NCBI GenBank assembly: GCA_910586285.1
Contig: CAJUGR010000010.1
Coordinates: 1 to 23,778, forward strand
Source of the DNA: an uncultured Erysipelotrichaceae bacterium
Lineage (GTDB): Bacteria > Bacillota_I > Bacilli_A > Erysipelotrichales > Erysipelotrichaceae
Reading direction: 5' to 3'
DNA: 23,778 nt
Shown: positions 7,714 to 15,149 of the stretch, one piece after another
Position numbering within the stretch: the first letter of the stretch is position 1
How the letters are laid out: each line of letters opens with the position of its first letter
Position numbers and translations under genes: made by a program
Notes under the pieces: model-generated
What the model was told of the DNA's origin: nothing
What the model saw: the letters and a program-made list of their open reading frames with translations, nothing else
Database searches by the model: none

Positions 7714-7752
7714 AAAAGATGACTATGTTCAGTGAATTGGTTCATCTTTTTT
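7714..7752. terminator. Inverted repeat, possible second or bidirectional terminator
   Basis: AAAAGATGA (7714-7722) pairs with TCATCTTTT (7742-7750) around a 19-nt loop. A-rich and T-rich flanks make it terminator-like on either strand. Confidence 0.4.
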
Positions 7753-7814
7753 CCTCATAGGAATCCTCAGTGGCAAAGATTATAAAAAGATGTCAAAAAT
7801 TATCACCGATACGG

Positions 7815-7843
7815 TTTCCTAACGGGGAAATTTATGGTATGAT
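7815..7843 (+). promoter_or_regulatory. Promoter of the histidine phosphatase-EIIA operon
   Basis: Extended -10 TGGTATGAT (TATGAT at 7838-7843) with a poor -35 (TTTCCT, 7815-7820) at 17 bp. Confidence 0.5.
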
Positions 7844-7883
7844 AGATACGAGTAAAAAATCAAAAACATTTAGAAAATTGAAT

Positions 7884-7916
7884 GCTTTACTCCAAAACAC
7901 TCAAGAGTGGTAATGC
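7884..7916 (+). promoter_or_regulatory. Foldable leader segment upstream of the histidine phosphatase
   Basis: GCTTTAC (7884-7890) pairs with GTAATGC (7910-7916, one mismatch) outside a CACTC/GAGTG hairpin (7898-7909), within a leader of about 145 nt. No T-run or RBS masking is evident. It could be regulatory or accidental. Confidence 0.3.
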
Positions 7917-7993
7917 TATCGCTTGGATGAAAGTAAAAGCCCGCTGTTTGATTTTAAAAAGGAATCGGATTGATAACAGATGAGAGGAAAACA

Positions 7994-8599
7994 ATGAAAA
8001 AAATTGATTTTTATTATGTAAGACATGGTGAAACGATATTCAATGTCACGAATCGATCACAAGGTGCCTGTGACAGTCCATTAACCGCGAAAGGTATCGC
8101 TCAAGCCAGACAATGTGCGGAAAATGTAAAGGATATTCCCTTTAATAGAGCCTTCTGTTCGACTTCGGAAAGAGCGGTTGATACCGCAGAAATCATATTG
8201 GCGGATCGAAATGTTCCTTTGATACGAATGAAGGGACTAAAAGAAATGGCGTTCGGTATGTTGGAAGGAGCGAACAATGACGATATCCGCTCCCCTATGG
8301 GACAAAGCTGGATAAACAAAGATTTTACGGCATATGGCGGAGAAAATCGTGATCAGTTCGAGAAAAGAATTCAAGCGGCTTTCGATCAGATTGTCGCTGA
8401 ATGTACGGATCATGATACTTGCCTGATTGTCAGTCATCGCGGTTATTTCTATTACATGCTGGAGGCGTTATTTGGCGAGAATTTGGATGCTTTGGAAAAA
8501 GAAAATCCCAATTTTATGGCAACATTGATTCCCAATGCATCGGTTGCCAGATTTCAGTATAATGATGGAAAATGGATCTTGTTGGAGATGCCAAAATAA
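7994..8599 (+). CDS. Histidine phosphatase family protein (phosphoglycerate mutase-like)
   Basis: Phosphoesterase of the histidine phosphatase (PGAM) superfamily. The catalytic motif is VRHGET (R10, H11), with R60 in CSTSERAVDTA, E84 in LKEMAFG and the second His H148 in VSHRG. The 201-residue length fits the small phosphatase branch rather than cofactor-dependent glycolytic mutase. An in-frame TTG at 7970 exists, but GAGG (7984-7987) positions the ATG at 7994. The EIIA gene follows 18 bp downstream in the same operon, which hints at sugar-phosphate metabolism, but the substrate cannot be read from sequence. A second, distinct family member lies at 15705. Confidence 0.88.
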   Translation: MKKIDFYYVRHGETIFNVTNRSQGACDSPLTAKGIAQARQCAENVKDIPFNRAFCSTSERAVDTAEIILADRNVPLIRMKGLKEMAFGMLEGANNDDIRSPMGQSWINKDFTAYGGENRDQFEKRIQAAFDQIVAECTDHDTCLIVSHRGYFYYMLEALFGENLDALEKENPNFMATLIPNASVARFQYNDGKWILLEMPK

Positions 8600-8617
8600 A
8601 GGAAAGGAGGAAAATTT

Positions 8618-9118
8618 ATGGGCTTATTTTCAAGATTAAAAAAGGAAGAGGTCATTTATGAGGACAGCGATATTGTGGCCATAGCCGATGCGGCGGTTGT
8701 TCCGACTGCGGAAATCAAGGATCCTGTGTTTGCACAAGAAATGCTGGGACAAACCATCGCCTTTGCGTTAAAGGGTAATACTATCGTGTGCCCTTGTAAC
8801 GGTATTTTAGAGGTAATGTATCCTACCGGGCATGCATTTGCGGTACGCCGAAGTGACGGCATGGGAATTCTGGTTCATGTCGGAATCAACACAGTGAAGC
8901 TAAAAGGAAAGGGCTTCAAGCTCTATGCCAAGCAGGGGGCGGAGGTAAAAGCCGGACAGAAATTGTTAAGAATTGACAGTGAACTTATTAAAGAAGCAGG
9001 CTATGATTTAACCACTATGTTGATTATTACCGAACAAGTTCATGAAGGAGAAAAGATATCGTTCACTTGCGGTAATCAGGTGGAAAAGGGTCAAGTGATC
9101 CATTCATCAAAAGCATAA
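8618..9118 (+). CDS. PTS glucose-type EIIA component, stand-alone
   Basis: Phosphocarrier that takes phosphate from HPr and passes it to an EIIB domain. The 166-residue product is a single EIIA(Glc) domain. It has H72 in PTGHAFAV and the phospho-accepting H87 in LVHVGINTV, where most relatives have HVGIDTV (Asp to Asn). No EIIB or EIIC domain is attached. RBS AAAGGAGG is strong. The gene follows the histidine phosphatase by 18 bp and ends at a shared convergent terminator (9161-9217). The EIIBC protein at 12172-13632 has no EIIA of its own and is the nearest candidate partner. A global Crr-like role is also possible. Confidence 0.92.
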   Translation: MGLFSRLKKEEVIYEDSDIVAIADAAVVPTAEIKDPVFAQEMLGQTIAFALKGNTIVCPCNGILEVMYPTGHAFAVRRSDGMGILVHVGINTVKLKGKGFKLYAKQGAEVKAGQKLLRIDSELIKEAGYDLTTMLIITEQVHEGEKISFTCGNQVEKGQVIHSSKA

Positions 9119-9160
9119 GAAAGAGCCAAGTCATAGGATCATATATTTATGCGGAAATAG

Positions 9161-9217
9161 AAAAAGGAAGGTGTCATCTATGGCATTCGTGATTCATAGA
9201 TAAACATCTTCCTTTTT
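9161..9217. terminator. Bidirectional terminator between EIIA and the hydrolase
   Basis: AAAAAGGAAG (9161-9170) pairs with CTTCCTTTTT (9208-9217), continuing through an inner ATCTATG/CATAGAT stem around a short loop. A-run and T-run flanks serve both the plus-strand EIIA operon and the minus-strand hydrolase operon. Confidence 0.85.
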
Positions 9218-9235
9218 ATATTATTATACGTTTTT

Positions 9236-10306
9236 TTAGAGGTGCTTCAGAACCTCAGCCATATCAAGCAACACTTCCTCCGCCTGTGGTAAGACTCCAA
9301 CCTTTTCCATGAAACCGTGATCGCAACCGAGATAACGCAACGATCGTACATTAACTCCTTCTTCTGTGGCCCGTTTTACAAAGGCGTCAGAACAGAGCCG
9401 TAAAAAATCGTATTCTCCACACACTACCGTCATATCCGGTAACCACGACAGATCCTCACATGATAGAATGGACACAATCGGTTCATCCTTGGATATTTTT
9501 CCTTGTAAATAGAGATCATCGGTAACACCGCTGAAGCGGATGCGATCAATGCGATTTTGTGCATAGACCTTGTGTTCTTCAATGACCGGGAATAAATCAT
9601 CTGAATAGATGGCCTCATATTTTTCAAAATTACTGTCAAAAGCTGCGTAGTATTCATATGCATAATGGATATGATGCAGCTCCTTATCCAAAAACAGGCA
9701 AGAATTGGTCAAACCGCCGCCGGCACTGTCGCCGCCGACCATGATTTTATTGCGGTCAATTTCCAAATCGTCACCATGTTCATAAACCCATTCAACAATG
9801 GCATGACAGTCCTCAATACCGGCCGGATAAGGATTCTCCGGAGACAAGCGATATTCCGGAAAAATGACCTTACAGCCGGATTGTTCACAGACGAAACGCA
9901 TGGCCATGCGAAACTCAGCCACGTCTCCGGTCATGTATCCGCCGCCATGTAAATAGACAAGCACCGGACGTCCTGCTTCATACTGCTTAGGGGTAAATGT
10001 ATAAACATCAATATAATGATCATCGTTAATCGCAACGAGATCTTCTGCTTCTTTGACATCCGTCGTTGTAATATCATGGCTTACTTTATCCGGACGAACG
10101 CGTTGCCCGGATAAAGAGAATTTGGCATTGCGATCCAATGCTTTCACATTCATTTTAATTCTTGTGGTTTCCACAACTCTTGGATCGACAACATGCAGAC
10201 GATCATCATCCGGCACCGGTTTCATAATAATATCAATGCCATCCACATTTTCCGTATACGCTTTTTGTTGGATGAGACTGACTAATTTTTGATCATATTC
10301 ACGCAT
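9236..10306 (-). CDS. Alpha/beta hydrolase, hormone-sensitive-lipase-like esterase
   Basis: Carboxylesterase of the HSL family (alpha/beta hydrolase fold 3). HGGGY (120-124) forms the oxyanion hole, GDSAGG (192-197) holds nucleophile S194, and the likely acid and base are D300 (GEYDFLR) and H330 (CDHGF). The 356-residue length fits. The first roughly 110 residues are a longer N-terminal cap than in small esterases. There is no signal peptide, so it should be cytosolic. RBS AAAGGAGG sits 7 bp before the ATG. It is the last gene of the RpiR-hydrolase-hydrolase operon, 46 bp after its neighbour. Natural substrate unknown; removing acyl groups from an imported sugar is one possibility. Confidence 0.88.
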   Translation of the reverse strand: MREYDQKLVSLIQQKAYTENVDGIDIIMKPVPDDDRLHVVDPRVVETTRIKMNVKALDRNAKFSLSGQRVRPDKVSHDITTTDVKEAEDLVAINDDHYIDVYTFTPKQYEAGRPVLVYLHGGGYMTGDVAEFRMAMRFVCEQSGCKVIFPEYRLSPENPYPAGIEDCHAIVEWVYEHGDDLEIDRNKIMVGGDSAGGGLTNSCLFLDKELHHIHYAYEYYAAFDSNFEKYEAIYSDDLFPVIEEHKVYAQNRIDRIRFSGVTDDLYLQGKISKDEPIVSILSCEDLSWLPDMTVVCGEYDFLRLCSDAFVKRATEEGVNVRSLRYLGCDHGFMEKVGVLPQAEEVLLDMAEVLKHL

Positions 10307-10352
10307 CTATGTTCCTCCTTTACTATTGTATCAACCTCTTAATTTATTTATT

Positions 10353-11135
10353 TTATAAGTGTTCTTTTAACCAGGGAATCATTTTACTTAACAGCTCATA
10401 TACTTTGGTGTAATCTTTTGTTTTCGCATTAAAAGTATGATTGGCTTTTTCAATGACAAGCAGATCGACATTATTCATCCCGCAATTTTCGACAAAAGAA
10501 TAACTTACTTGCGGATCCACTGTTGGGTCATCGGCGCCCACACATACCAAAATCGGATTGGCATAGTTGTAAATGGCATCGGAGTGGATCTGCAAATCCT
10601 CGACAAATTTAGAGAACAGTAGTTCTGAACGACCATCACTGGTATGATAAACGGTATATCCCCGTGCTTCCATTTCCTGTGTGTTCAATCCTGTCAGTTT
10701 CATAGCACCGCGCTTGGCTACATTCACGGCACCGTTCAAGGTTACTAAGCATTTGGACGGCAATTCTGAACTTAAAAAAGTTATTCTTCCGCCCATGCTG
10801 TGACCTAAAATTCCGATGCGATCATGGAGAATATGTTCATTGGTTTGTAAATATTCAAAAGCGACTTTTGCTTCTTTGATACAGATTTTAGTGCCATAAT
10901 GCACACGGGAATAGCGGTTTTCACCCATACTGCAGAAATCAATGCGGGCACTGGCGATGCCGGCTTCGGCTAACTTTTCCGCTGTTTTGGTGAACAGATA
11001 TCCATCACCTTCCTTATAAGACATAAATCCATGCAGCAGCAACATACATGGGAATGGACCTTCCCCGTCAGGACGGGCGATCACCATAGGAATATCATGA
11101 TCATCACAAGGAATAAACAAGCGTTTTTCAAGCAT
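10353..11135 (-). CDS. Alpha/beta hydrolase (cinnamoyl/feruloyl-esterase-like)
   Basis: Serine hydrolase of 260 residues with HGF near 35-37 (oxyanion region), nucleophile elbow GHSMGG (S113), likely acid in GADDPTV (D202/D203) and catalytic H233 in KANHTF. The pattern resembles small cytosolic esterases of the cinnamoyl-esterase/dienelactone-hydrolase-like group; the exact subfamily is not certain. No signal peptide. GGAAGGAG lies just before the ATG. It is 38 bp downstream of the RpiR gene and 46 bp upstream of the second hydrolase, with no promoter or terminator between, so all three are probably co-transcribed. Two unrelated-looking esterases side by side suggest successive steps on one acylated substrate, which is inference. 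Confidence 0.85.
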   Translation of the reverse strand: MLEKRLFIPCDDHDIPMVIARPDGEGPFPCMLLLHGFMSYKEGDGYLFTKTAEKLAEAGIASARIDFCSMGENRYSRVHYGTKICIKEAKVAFEYLQTNEHILHDRIGILGHSMGGRITFLSSELPSKCLVTLNGAVNVAKRGAMKLTGLNTQEMEARGYTVYHTSDGRSELLFSKFVEDLQIHSDAIYNYANPILVCVGADDPTVDPQVSYSFVENCGMNNVDLLVIEKANHTFNAKTKDYTKVYELLSKMIPWLKEHL

Positions 11136-11173
11136 ATAATCACTCCTTCCTTATATATTCTTTTTTATAATTT

Positions 11174-12031
11174 TTATTCTTCACCTTTTGTCTTTAAGCC
11201 TTCATGATGTAAATTGGTAGCGATGGTTGTAGCACGCTGTATTTCATCAATTCTTTCCGGGTTTTTTTGCGCATATGCTTTGAAAATCATTTCAAGCAGA
11301 AACTCCTGAATAATAATACCTAAAGAACCGCCGTAATAGCTTCGATCATTAAAGGAGATCGGCGCATGAAACAGATTGATATCGCCATAAGCCGTTAACG
11401 AACAAAGCGTTCGTCCGGTAATTGTCACAATCGGACAGTGATTTTTCTTTACCCTTCGGGCAGCGTGAATGATATCTAAGTTATCCCCGCTTTGTGAAAC
11501 CGCAATGACTAACTCGTCTTTTTTAACCAAGGCAGATTTCATTGCCATCATATGAATATCGGTAATCGCTTCACAGGATACACCGGCACGGAAAAAACGA
11601 TATGCGGCAATTTCTGCAGGATACCCTGAGGTTCCGTTTCCGAAAAAATAAATATATGAAGATTGATCAATAAGGTCTGCGACTTTTTGAATGTCGGCTT
11701 GTTCGTTTGCCTGAACGGTATCCAGCATCAGCTTATATACGCGCTTCGCATAGGATTCCGGCGATTCATCATCATCGTCCATCTTTTTATTAATGATATT
11801 TTCCCGTACCACGGCAATTTTAAACTGGGCGAGGTTCTCATACCCTAACTTATAAATGAAACGCATGATCGTTGCTTCGCCGACCCGTGCGGTTTTTGAC
11901 ATTTGGGCCAGCGTTTGAGTACCAAGGCCTTCCATATGCTTTAAGATATAATCAGCCGCTTTTCTTTCTGATTTGGTTAAATTCGGATATACCGATTGAA
12001 TTTGACTGCCTAAACTCATCGTTACTGTCAT
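11174..12031 (-). CDS. RpiR/MurR family transcriptional regulator (HTH + SIS)
   Basis: Sugar-phosphate-responsive regulator. The 285-residue product has an N-terminal HTH_6 domain (about 1-77, with LTKSERKAADYILKH and GEATIMRFIYKLGY) and a SIS domain (about 125-255, FFGNGTSGYPAEIAAYRFFRAG, VIAVSQSGDNLD) that normally binds a phosphorylated sugar. The longer reading (Met at 12070) is rejected because GGAGG lies 7 bp before the Met at 12031. It lies between the EIIBC gene and the two hydrolases on the same strand, as expected for a local regulator. Inverted repeats near its own promoter (12113-12130) and near the EIIBC start (13656-13669) are possible binding sites, but they do not match each other. 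Confidence 0.92.
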   Translation of the reverse strand: MTVTMSLGSQIQSVYPNLTKSERKAADYILKHMEGLGTQTLAQMSKTARVGEATIMRFIYKLGYENLAQFKIAVVRENIINKKMDDDDESPESYAKRVYKLMLDTVQANEQADIQKVADLIDQSSYIYFFGNGTSGYPAEIAAYRFFRAGVSCEAITDIHMMAMKSALVKKDELVIAVSQSGDNLDIIHAARRVKKNHCPIVTITGRTLCSLTAYGDINLFHAPISFNDRSYYGGSLGIIIQEFLLEMIFKAYAQKNPERIDEIQRATTIATNLHHEGLKTKGEE

Positions 12032-12060
12032 AAAAGAACCTCCATAATATACCATAGGTA

Positions 12061-12134
12061 AGTATATCATATTTTTCGGAGTAAAATAAATACAGAGAGT
12101 ATGACATTATAACATTTCATTTACGAAATGAGGA
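12061..12134 (-). promoter_or_regulatory. Promoter region of the RpiR operon with inverted repeat
   Basis: Two minus-strand extended -10 candidates are visible: TGTTATAAT (TATAAT at 12106-12111) and TGATATACT (TATACT at 12061-12066, with TTATTT as a -35 at 17 bp). Upstream of the first is the inverted repeat CATTTC-6-GAAATG (12113-12130), which could be an operator. Confidence 0.5.
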
Positions 12135-12159
12135 AAGGCTTGAAGCTTTTCTTCAAGCC
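12131..12159 (-). terminator. Terminator of the EIIBC gene
   Basis: On the minus strand GGCTTGAAG (12159-12151) pairs with CTTCAAGCC (12145-12137) around a 5-nt loop, a perfect 9-bp stem followed by TTTCCT. The T-run is short, so some read-through into the RpiR gene is possible. Confidence 0.75.
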
Positions 12160-12171
12160 CTCTGTTTCATA

Positions 12172-13632
12172 TTATTTCTTTTTGAAAAAGCTCATTGTAG
12201 GAAGCGTTCCGGCTTCATCATCTTCTGAGTATTCCCATTTGGTGAACATAACACCAACGAAGGTTATTACTGCAACGATTCCGATACCGATTAGGGCTTT
12301 ATATAAGTTGCCCGGGTCTGCATCAGAATAGAACAACGGCAAGTTGGTTAAATAATAAGCACCATATGCATAAGCTTTAGTTCCAACAATACCGTTATAA
12401 AGCGCCAGGATGAAACCGGCTACGGTATTGACTATATACAGAATCGGAACCTTATACAGGATACCGTAAGTCGTTGGCTCGGAGATACCGCCAAATAATG
12501 CGGAGATAGCGGCAGGGATGCCGACGTTGCGTCCTTTGACACTCTTTGTTTTGAGGGAGAACCAAAGTGCGGTAAATCCCGGAACGGTGGTGCCGGAGAA
12601 GAACCAGATGTTGATCACATCATCATATCCCAAGGTCGCAAAGTTTGCCGTTGCGATCGGGATTAATGCCAAGTGGAATCCCGGACAGAAGACACCGAGT
12701 GTCATGGAGAACAAGTAGATCGCAGGCACGGTTAACCACGGCGCAGTTTCACGAATAAAGTTGATACCGGCAGCGATGTAATCCGTAATCAAATAACCCA
12801 AAGGTCCGGTTATTGATAGTGTGATGATTGACATAATGAAAATCAAGCATACCGGTTTTAAAAAATAACGGATGGTATGTGGAATGATGCGTTTTAATAA
12901 ACCATCCACCTTACTCATAATCCAAACGGACAATACGATCGGAATTACCGAAGAGCCATACGTACATAGATAAATCGGAATACCGAAGTAAGAAGTAAAG
13001 GTTTCACCGGCTTCCGCTCCTGCGCTTACCAATGCTTCCCAGCCCGGATATAACAGGATACCGGCTAACAGCATTGCCATCGGCGGTTCTACATTAAACT
13101 TCTTTGCCGATGTATAAGCAACCATGATCGGCAAGAAATAGAACGGTGCTTGTGAAATGTTAAATAAAATCGTATACGTAGATGTTGTGGAATCCAAACC
13201 AAAGAAAGTAGTTCCTAAGGTAAGAATCAATGAGAAGAAACCTGCGATGATCAATGTCGGAATAACGGGGGACATGATTCCGGCCATCAACTGCAAGAAT
13301 CCTAAGAACAGGGCTAACGGCGATTTGTTGCCATTGCTAAGACCCGGATCCAAGTTTTCATCCACGACTCCGCCTTTTACACCGGACACCTTTTCAAAAG
13401 CGAAGAATAAATCTTCAATGATCTGTCCGACAATAATCTGCGTTTCTTCACCGGCAACTTCAACCCCCAGAACACCGTCAAGCTTTTTTAATTCCGCTTT
13501 ATTGGCTTTTTCCGGATCCTTCAGTTTTAGGCGAAGTCTTGTCGCACAGTGATTGACATTGGCTAAGTTTTCCGTTCCGCCAACATTATCAAGAATACTC
13601 TGCGACATTGCTTTGTAATCCAATTTTGCCAT
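12172..13632 (-). CDS. PTS EIIBC sugar permease, glucose/beta-glucoside superfamily
   Basis: Imports and phosphorylates a sugar. The 486-residue product has an EIIB domain (1 to about 85) with the phospho-Cys C29 in NHCATRLRL, then an EIIC domain (about 105-460) with about ten membrane segments and GISEPTTYG, the variant of the usual GITEPxxYG motif. There is no EIIA domain; a full BglF/SacX-like protein would be about 620 residues. It must borrow an EIIA, possibly the product at 8618. The C-terminal 25 residues are charged and cytosolic. RBS GGAAGGAG precedes the ATG. No glycosidase or sugar-phosphate enzyme lies nearby, so the substrate is open; trehalose, sucrose, MurNAc or beta-glucosides are all possible for this superfamily. 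Confidence 0.92.
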   Translation of the reverse strand: MAKLDYKAMSQSILDNVGGTENLANVNHCATRLRLKLKDPEKANKAELKKLDGVLGVEVAGEETQIIVGQIIEDLFFAFEKVSGVKGGVVDENLDPGLSNGNKSPLALFLGFLQLMAGIMSPVIPTLIIAGFFSLILTLGTTFFGLDSTTSTYTILFNISQAPFYFLPIMVAYTSAKKFNVEPPMAMLLAGILLYPGWEALVSAGAEAGETFTSYFGIPIYLCTYGSSVIPIVLSVWIMSKVDGLLKRIIPHTIRYFLKPVCLIFIMSIITLSITGPLGYLITDYIAAGINFIRETAPWLTVPAIYLFSMTLGVFCPGFHLALIPIATANFATLGYDDVINIWFFSGTTVPGFTALWFSLKTKSVKGRNVGIPAAISALFGGISEPTTYGILYKVPILYIVNTVAGFILALYNGIVGTKAYAYGAYYLTNLPLFYSDADPGNLYKALIGIGIVAVITFVGVMFTKWEYSEDDEAGTLPTMSFFKKK

Positions 13633-13654
13633 ATTAATCTCCTTCCTTTCAGCA

Positions 13655-13683
13655 ATTAGATTTATCTAAATTTGTTTCAGTAA
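13655..13683 (-). promoter_or_regulatory. Possible EIIBC promoter with palindrome
   Basis: On the minus strand -35 TTACTG (13683-13678), 17 bp, -10 TCTAAT (13660-13655). A perfect inverted repeat TTAGAT-2-ATCTAA (13656-13669) covers the -10 and part of the spacer, a good place for a repressor. Boxes are weak. Confidence 0.4.
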
Positions 13684-13725
13684 GCCTCCCAATGCACCAA
13701 AACAAATATTAGCCTGATGAAAAAC

Positions 13726-14016
13726 TTATCTGCTTTTGGAACGCTTTGCGTTTTTACGAGCGTTTTTTTGATTATGACGATTAATATTAGATTGATAAAA
13801 ATCATCGACAAAGTGTCCGTAGGATTTGGTACCGATCATCATGAGAACAAATACCAATGCAACCCCCAATGTTTCGATTAACAGAGTTAAATCAAGGCTT
13901 CGCTTCATGATGCCGAGGTATATAAGCAAGACGGTGACAAAGCTTAGCGCAAACCAAGCTGCGATATCTTTTGCCTTGATTTCAACTTTAAAACGCTGAA
14001 TCAACCTTTGTAACAT
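13726..14016 (-). CDS. Small two-helix membrane protein of unknown function
   Basis: I do not recognise this 96-residue protein. It has a basic N-terminal stretch (MLQRLIQRFKVEIKAKD), two hydrophobic segments (about 20-36 and 45-62) joined by a short basic turn (GIMKRSLD), and a very basic Asn/Lys/Arg-rich tail (about 70-96, ending KNAKRSKSR) that should stay in the cytosol. GAGG lies just before the ATG, and a good promoter (14088-14116) serves it. It could be co-transcribed with the EIIBC gene 93 bp downstream, since no terminator is obvious between them. Because of its basic tail it could contact nucleic acid or membrane lipid, which is speculation. Confidence 0.75.
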   Translation of the reverse strand: MLQRLIQRFKVEIKAKDIAAWFALSFVTVLLIYLGIMKRSLDLTLLIETLGVALVFVLMMIGTKSYGHFVDDFYQSNINRHNQKNARKNAKRSKSR

Positions 14017-14087
14017 ATCATCCTCAACCTTTCAAATCGCTTGTTACTCCCGTTTGTTTTTACATTTTGGAGTATTGCCCCACACAT

Positions 14088-14116
14088 AGAATAACATGTT
14101 ATGGAGCGAATGTAAA
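14088..14116 (-). promoter_or_regulatory. Promoter of the small membrane protein
   Basis: Minus strand: -35 TTTACA (14116-14111), exactly 17 bp, -10 TATTCT (14093-14088). The perfect 12-bp palindrome ATAACATGTTAT (14091-14102) overlaps the -10 and the spacer. Confidence 0.65.
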
Positions 14117-14204
14117 CCTTTTCATACAATTTTTTGGAGTTTTTATCCAAGCAGAGTGAGGATATCAATTACAATAGGCTTAAAAACGCTGATAAAATAT
14201 AAAT

Positions 14205-14246
14205 AACCGCTTTTTCATGACTTCAGAAGTTCATAAAAAAGCGGTT
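14205..14246. terminator. Bidirectional terminator after the patatin-like gene
   Basis: AACCGCTTTTT...AAAAAGCGGTT, a stem of about 11 bp with inner pairing (TCATGA...TTCATA). It is followed by TTTTT on the plus strand and by an AT-rich run on the minus strand, where it ends the patatin-like gene. Confidence 0.8.
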
Positions 14247-14266
14247 TTTAATCAGTGAATCTTCAT

Positions 14267-15121
14267 TTATGATGCGTCGGATAAATATTCCATCATGGCC
14301 GGATAGTGATGTTTAGCATCGTCATAGCCCTCTTGATAGAGTGCCTGAAGCTTATCCAGATTTTTCTCTAAGCGGGAAATGGTAACGGGCTGACTCGGTC
14401 GAATGATGAATACTTTTTTATCCCGCTCCATTTGTTTTAACAGATCAAGTGTTTCATTATAACGCAGGTGGCGATTCTCTATTGCTTCGACTAATTGCGG
14501 GTATTCGCGATATTGTCGACGAATGATCGGCATCAGATTATTGCGGCCTTTACGATAATCCTTGCATTGGGTTAAAACAACGATATTTTTCTCATAACCA
14601 CGCTTTTGCATATACACGATCGGAATGGAATCACCGATTCCCCCATCTAACAGCTTACGGCCTTGTTTTACCACCATCTGCGATAACAACGGCAGGCTGC
14701 TGGAAGCCTGAATATAATCGATATCCGTTTTCGGATCCTTTACGACATGATAATAGGGCTTTCCGCTTTCCACATCGGTAGATACGGCGATGAAGTCAAT
14801 GCCTGATTCTGCATAGGCGCGATAGTCATAGGGATCCAATTCTTCGGGGATGCGATGGAAGATAAAATCCATTCCGAATAAGGAACCGGTTTTGATGAGG
14901 GATTGAAAACTTAAATAATCTTTTCCTTTTAAATAGGCGGTATTGACACGGTAATTACGTCCTCTTTGTTTGGATATGTAACTGGTCGCATGACATGCGC
15001 CGGCCGATACCCCGACAATGCCGTCGGGATAAAAATTCTGATCCATAAAGAAATCCAGCACACCGGCCGTGTACACCCCACGCATGCCGCCGCCTTCCAA
15101 TACCATACCGCATGATTTCAT
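14267..15121 (-). CDS. Patatin-like phospholipase family protein
   Basis: Acyl hydrolase with a Ser-Asp dyad. The 284-residue product has the oxyanion loop GGGMRG (10-15), the nucleophile elbow GVSAG (S39) and the DGG motif (D159, KLLDGGIGDSIP). It matches the YjjU/RssA-like bacterial branch in length and motif order. No signal peptide or membrane segment, so cytosolic. The long reading (Met at 15211) is rejected: a promoter -10 lies at 15144-15149, AGGAAG precedes the Met at 15121, and the family starts close to the GGG motif. Monocistronic, ending at 14205-14246. Likely role is lipid turnover; the substrate is unknown. Confidence 0.9.
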   Translation of the reverse strand: MKSCGMVLEGGGMRGVYTAGVLDFFMDQNFYPDGIVGVSAGACHATSYISKQRGRNYRVNTAYLKGKDYLSFQSLIKTGSLFGMDFIFHRIPEELDPYDYRAYAESGIDFIAVSTDVESGKPYYHVVKDPKTDIDYIQASSSLPLLSQMVVKQGRKLLDGGIGDSIPIVYMQKRGYEKNIVVLTQCKDYRKGRNNLMPIIRRQYREYPQLVEAIENRHLRYNETLDLLKQMERDKKVFIIRPSQPVTISRLEKNLDKLQALYQEGYDDAKHHYPAMMEYLSDAS

Positions 15122-15143
15122 CCGATCACTTCCTTTGGCAGAT

Positions 15144-15149
15144 ATTATA
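15144..15149 (-). promoter_or_regulatory. Extended -10 of the patatin-like gene
   Basis: Minus strand TGTTATAAT, about 23 bp before the ATG at 15121. No convincing -35, as is usual for extended -10 promoters. It decides the start codon of the gene. Confidence 0.6.

Noticed and set aside
14200..14250. Another copy of the sRNA element (shares AAATAACCGC)
   Set aside because: Only the terminator stem base is similar; there is no matching promoter or leader, so it is just the terminator of the patatin-like gene.
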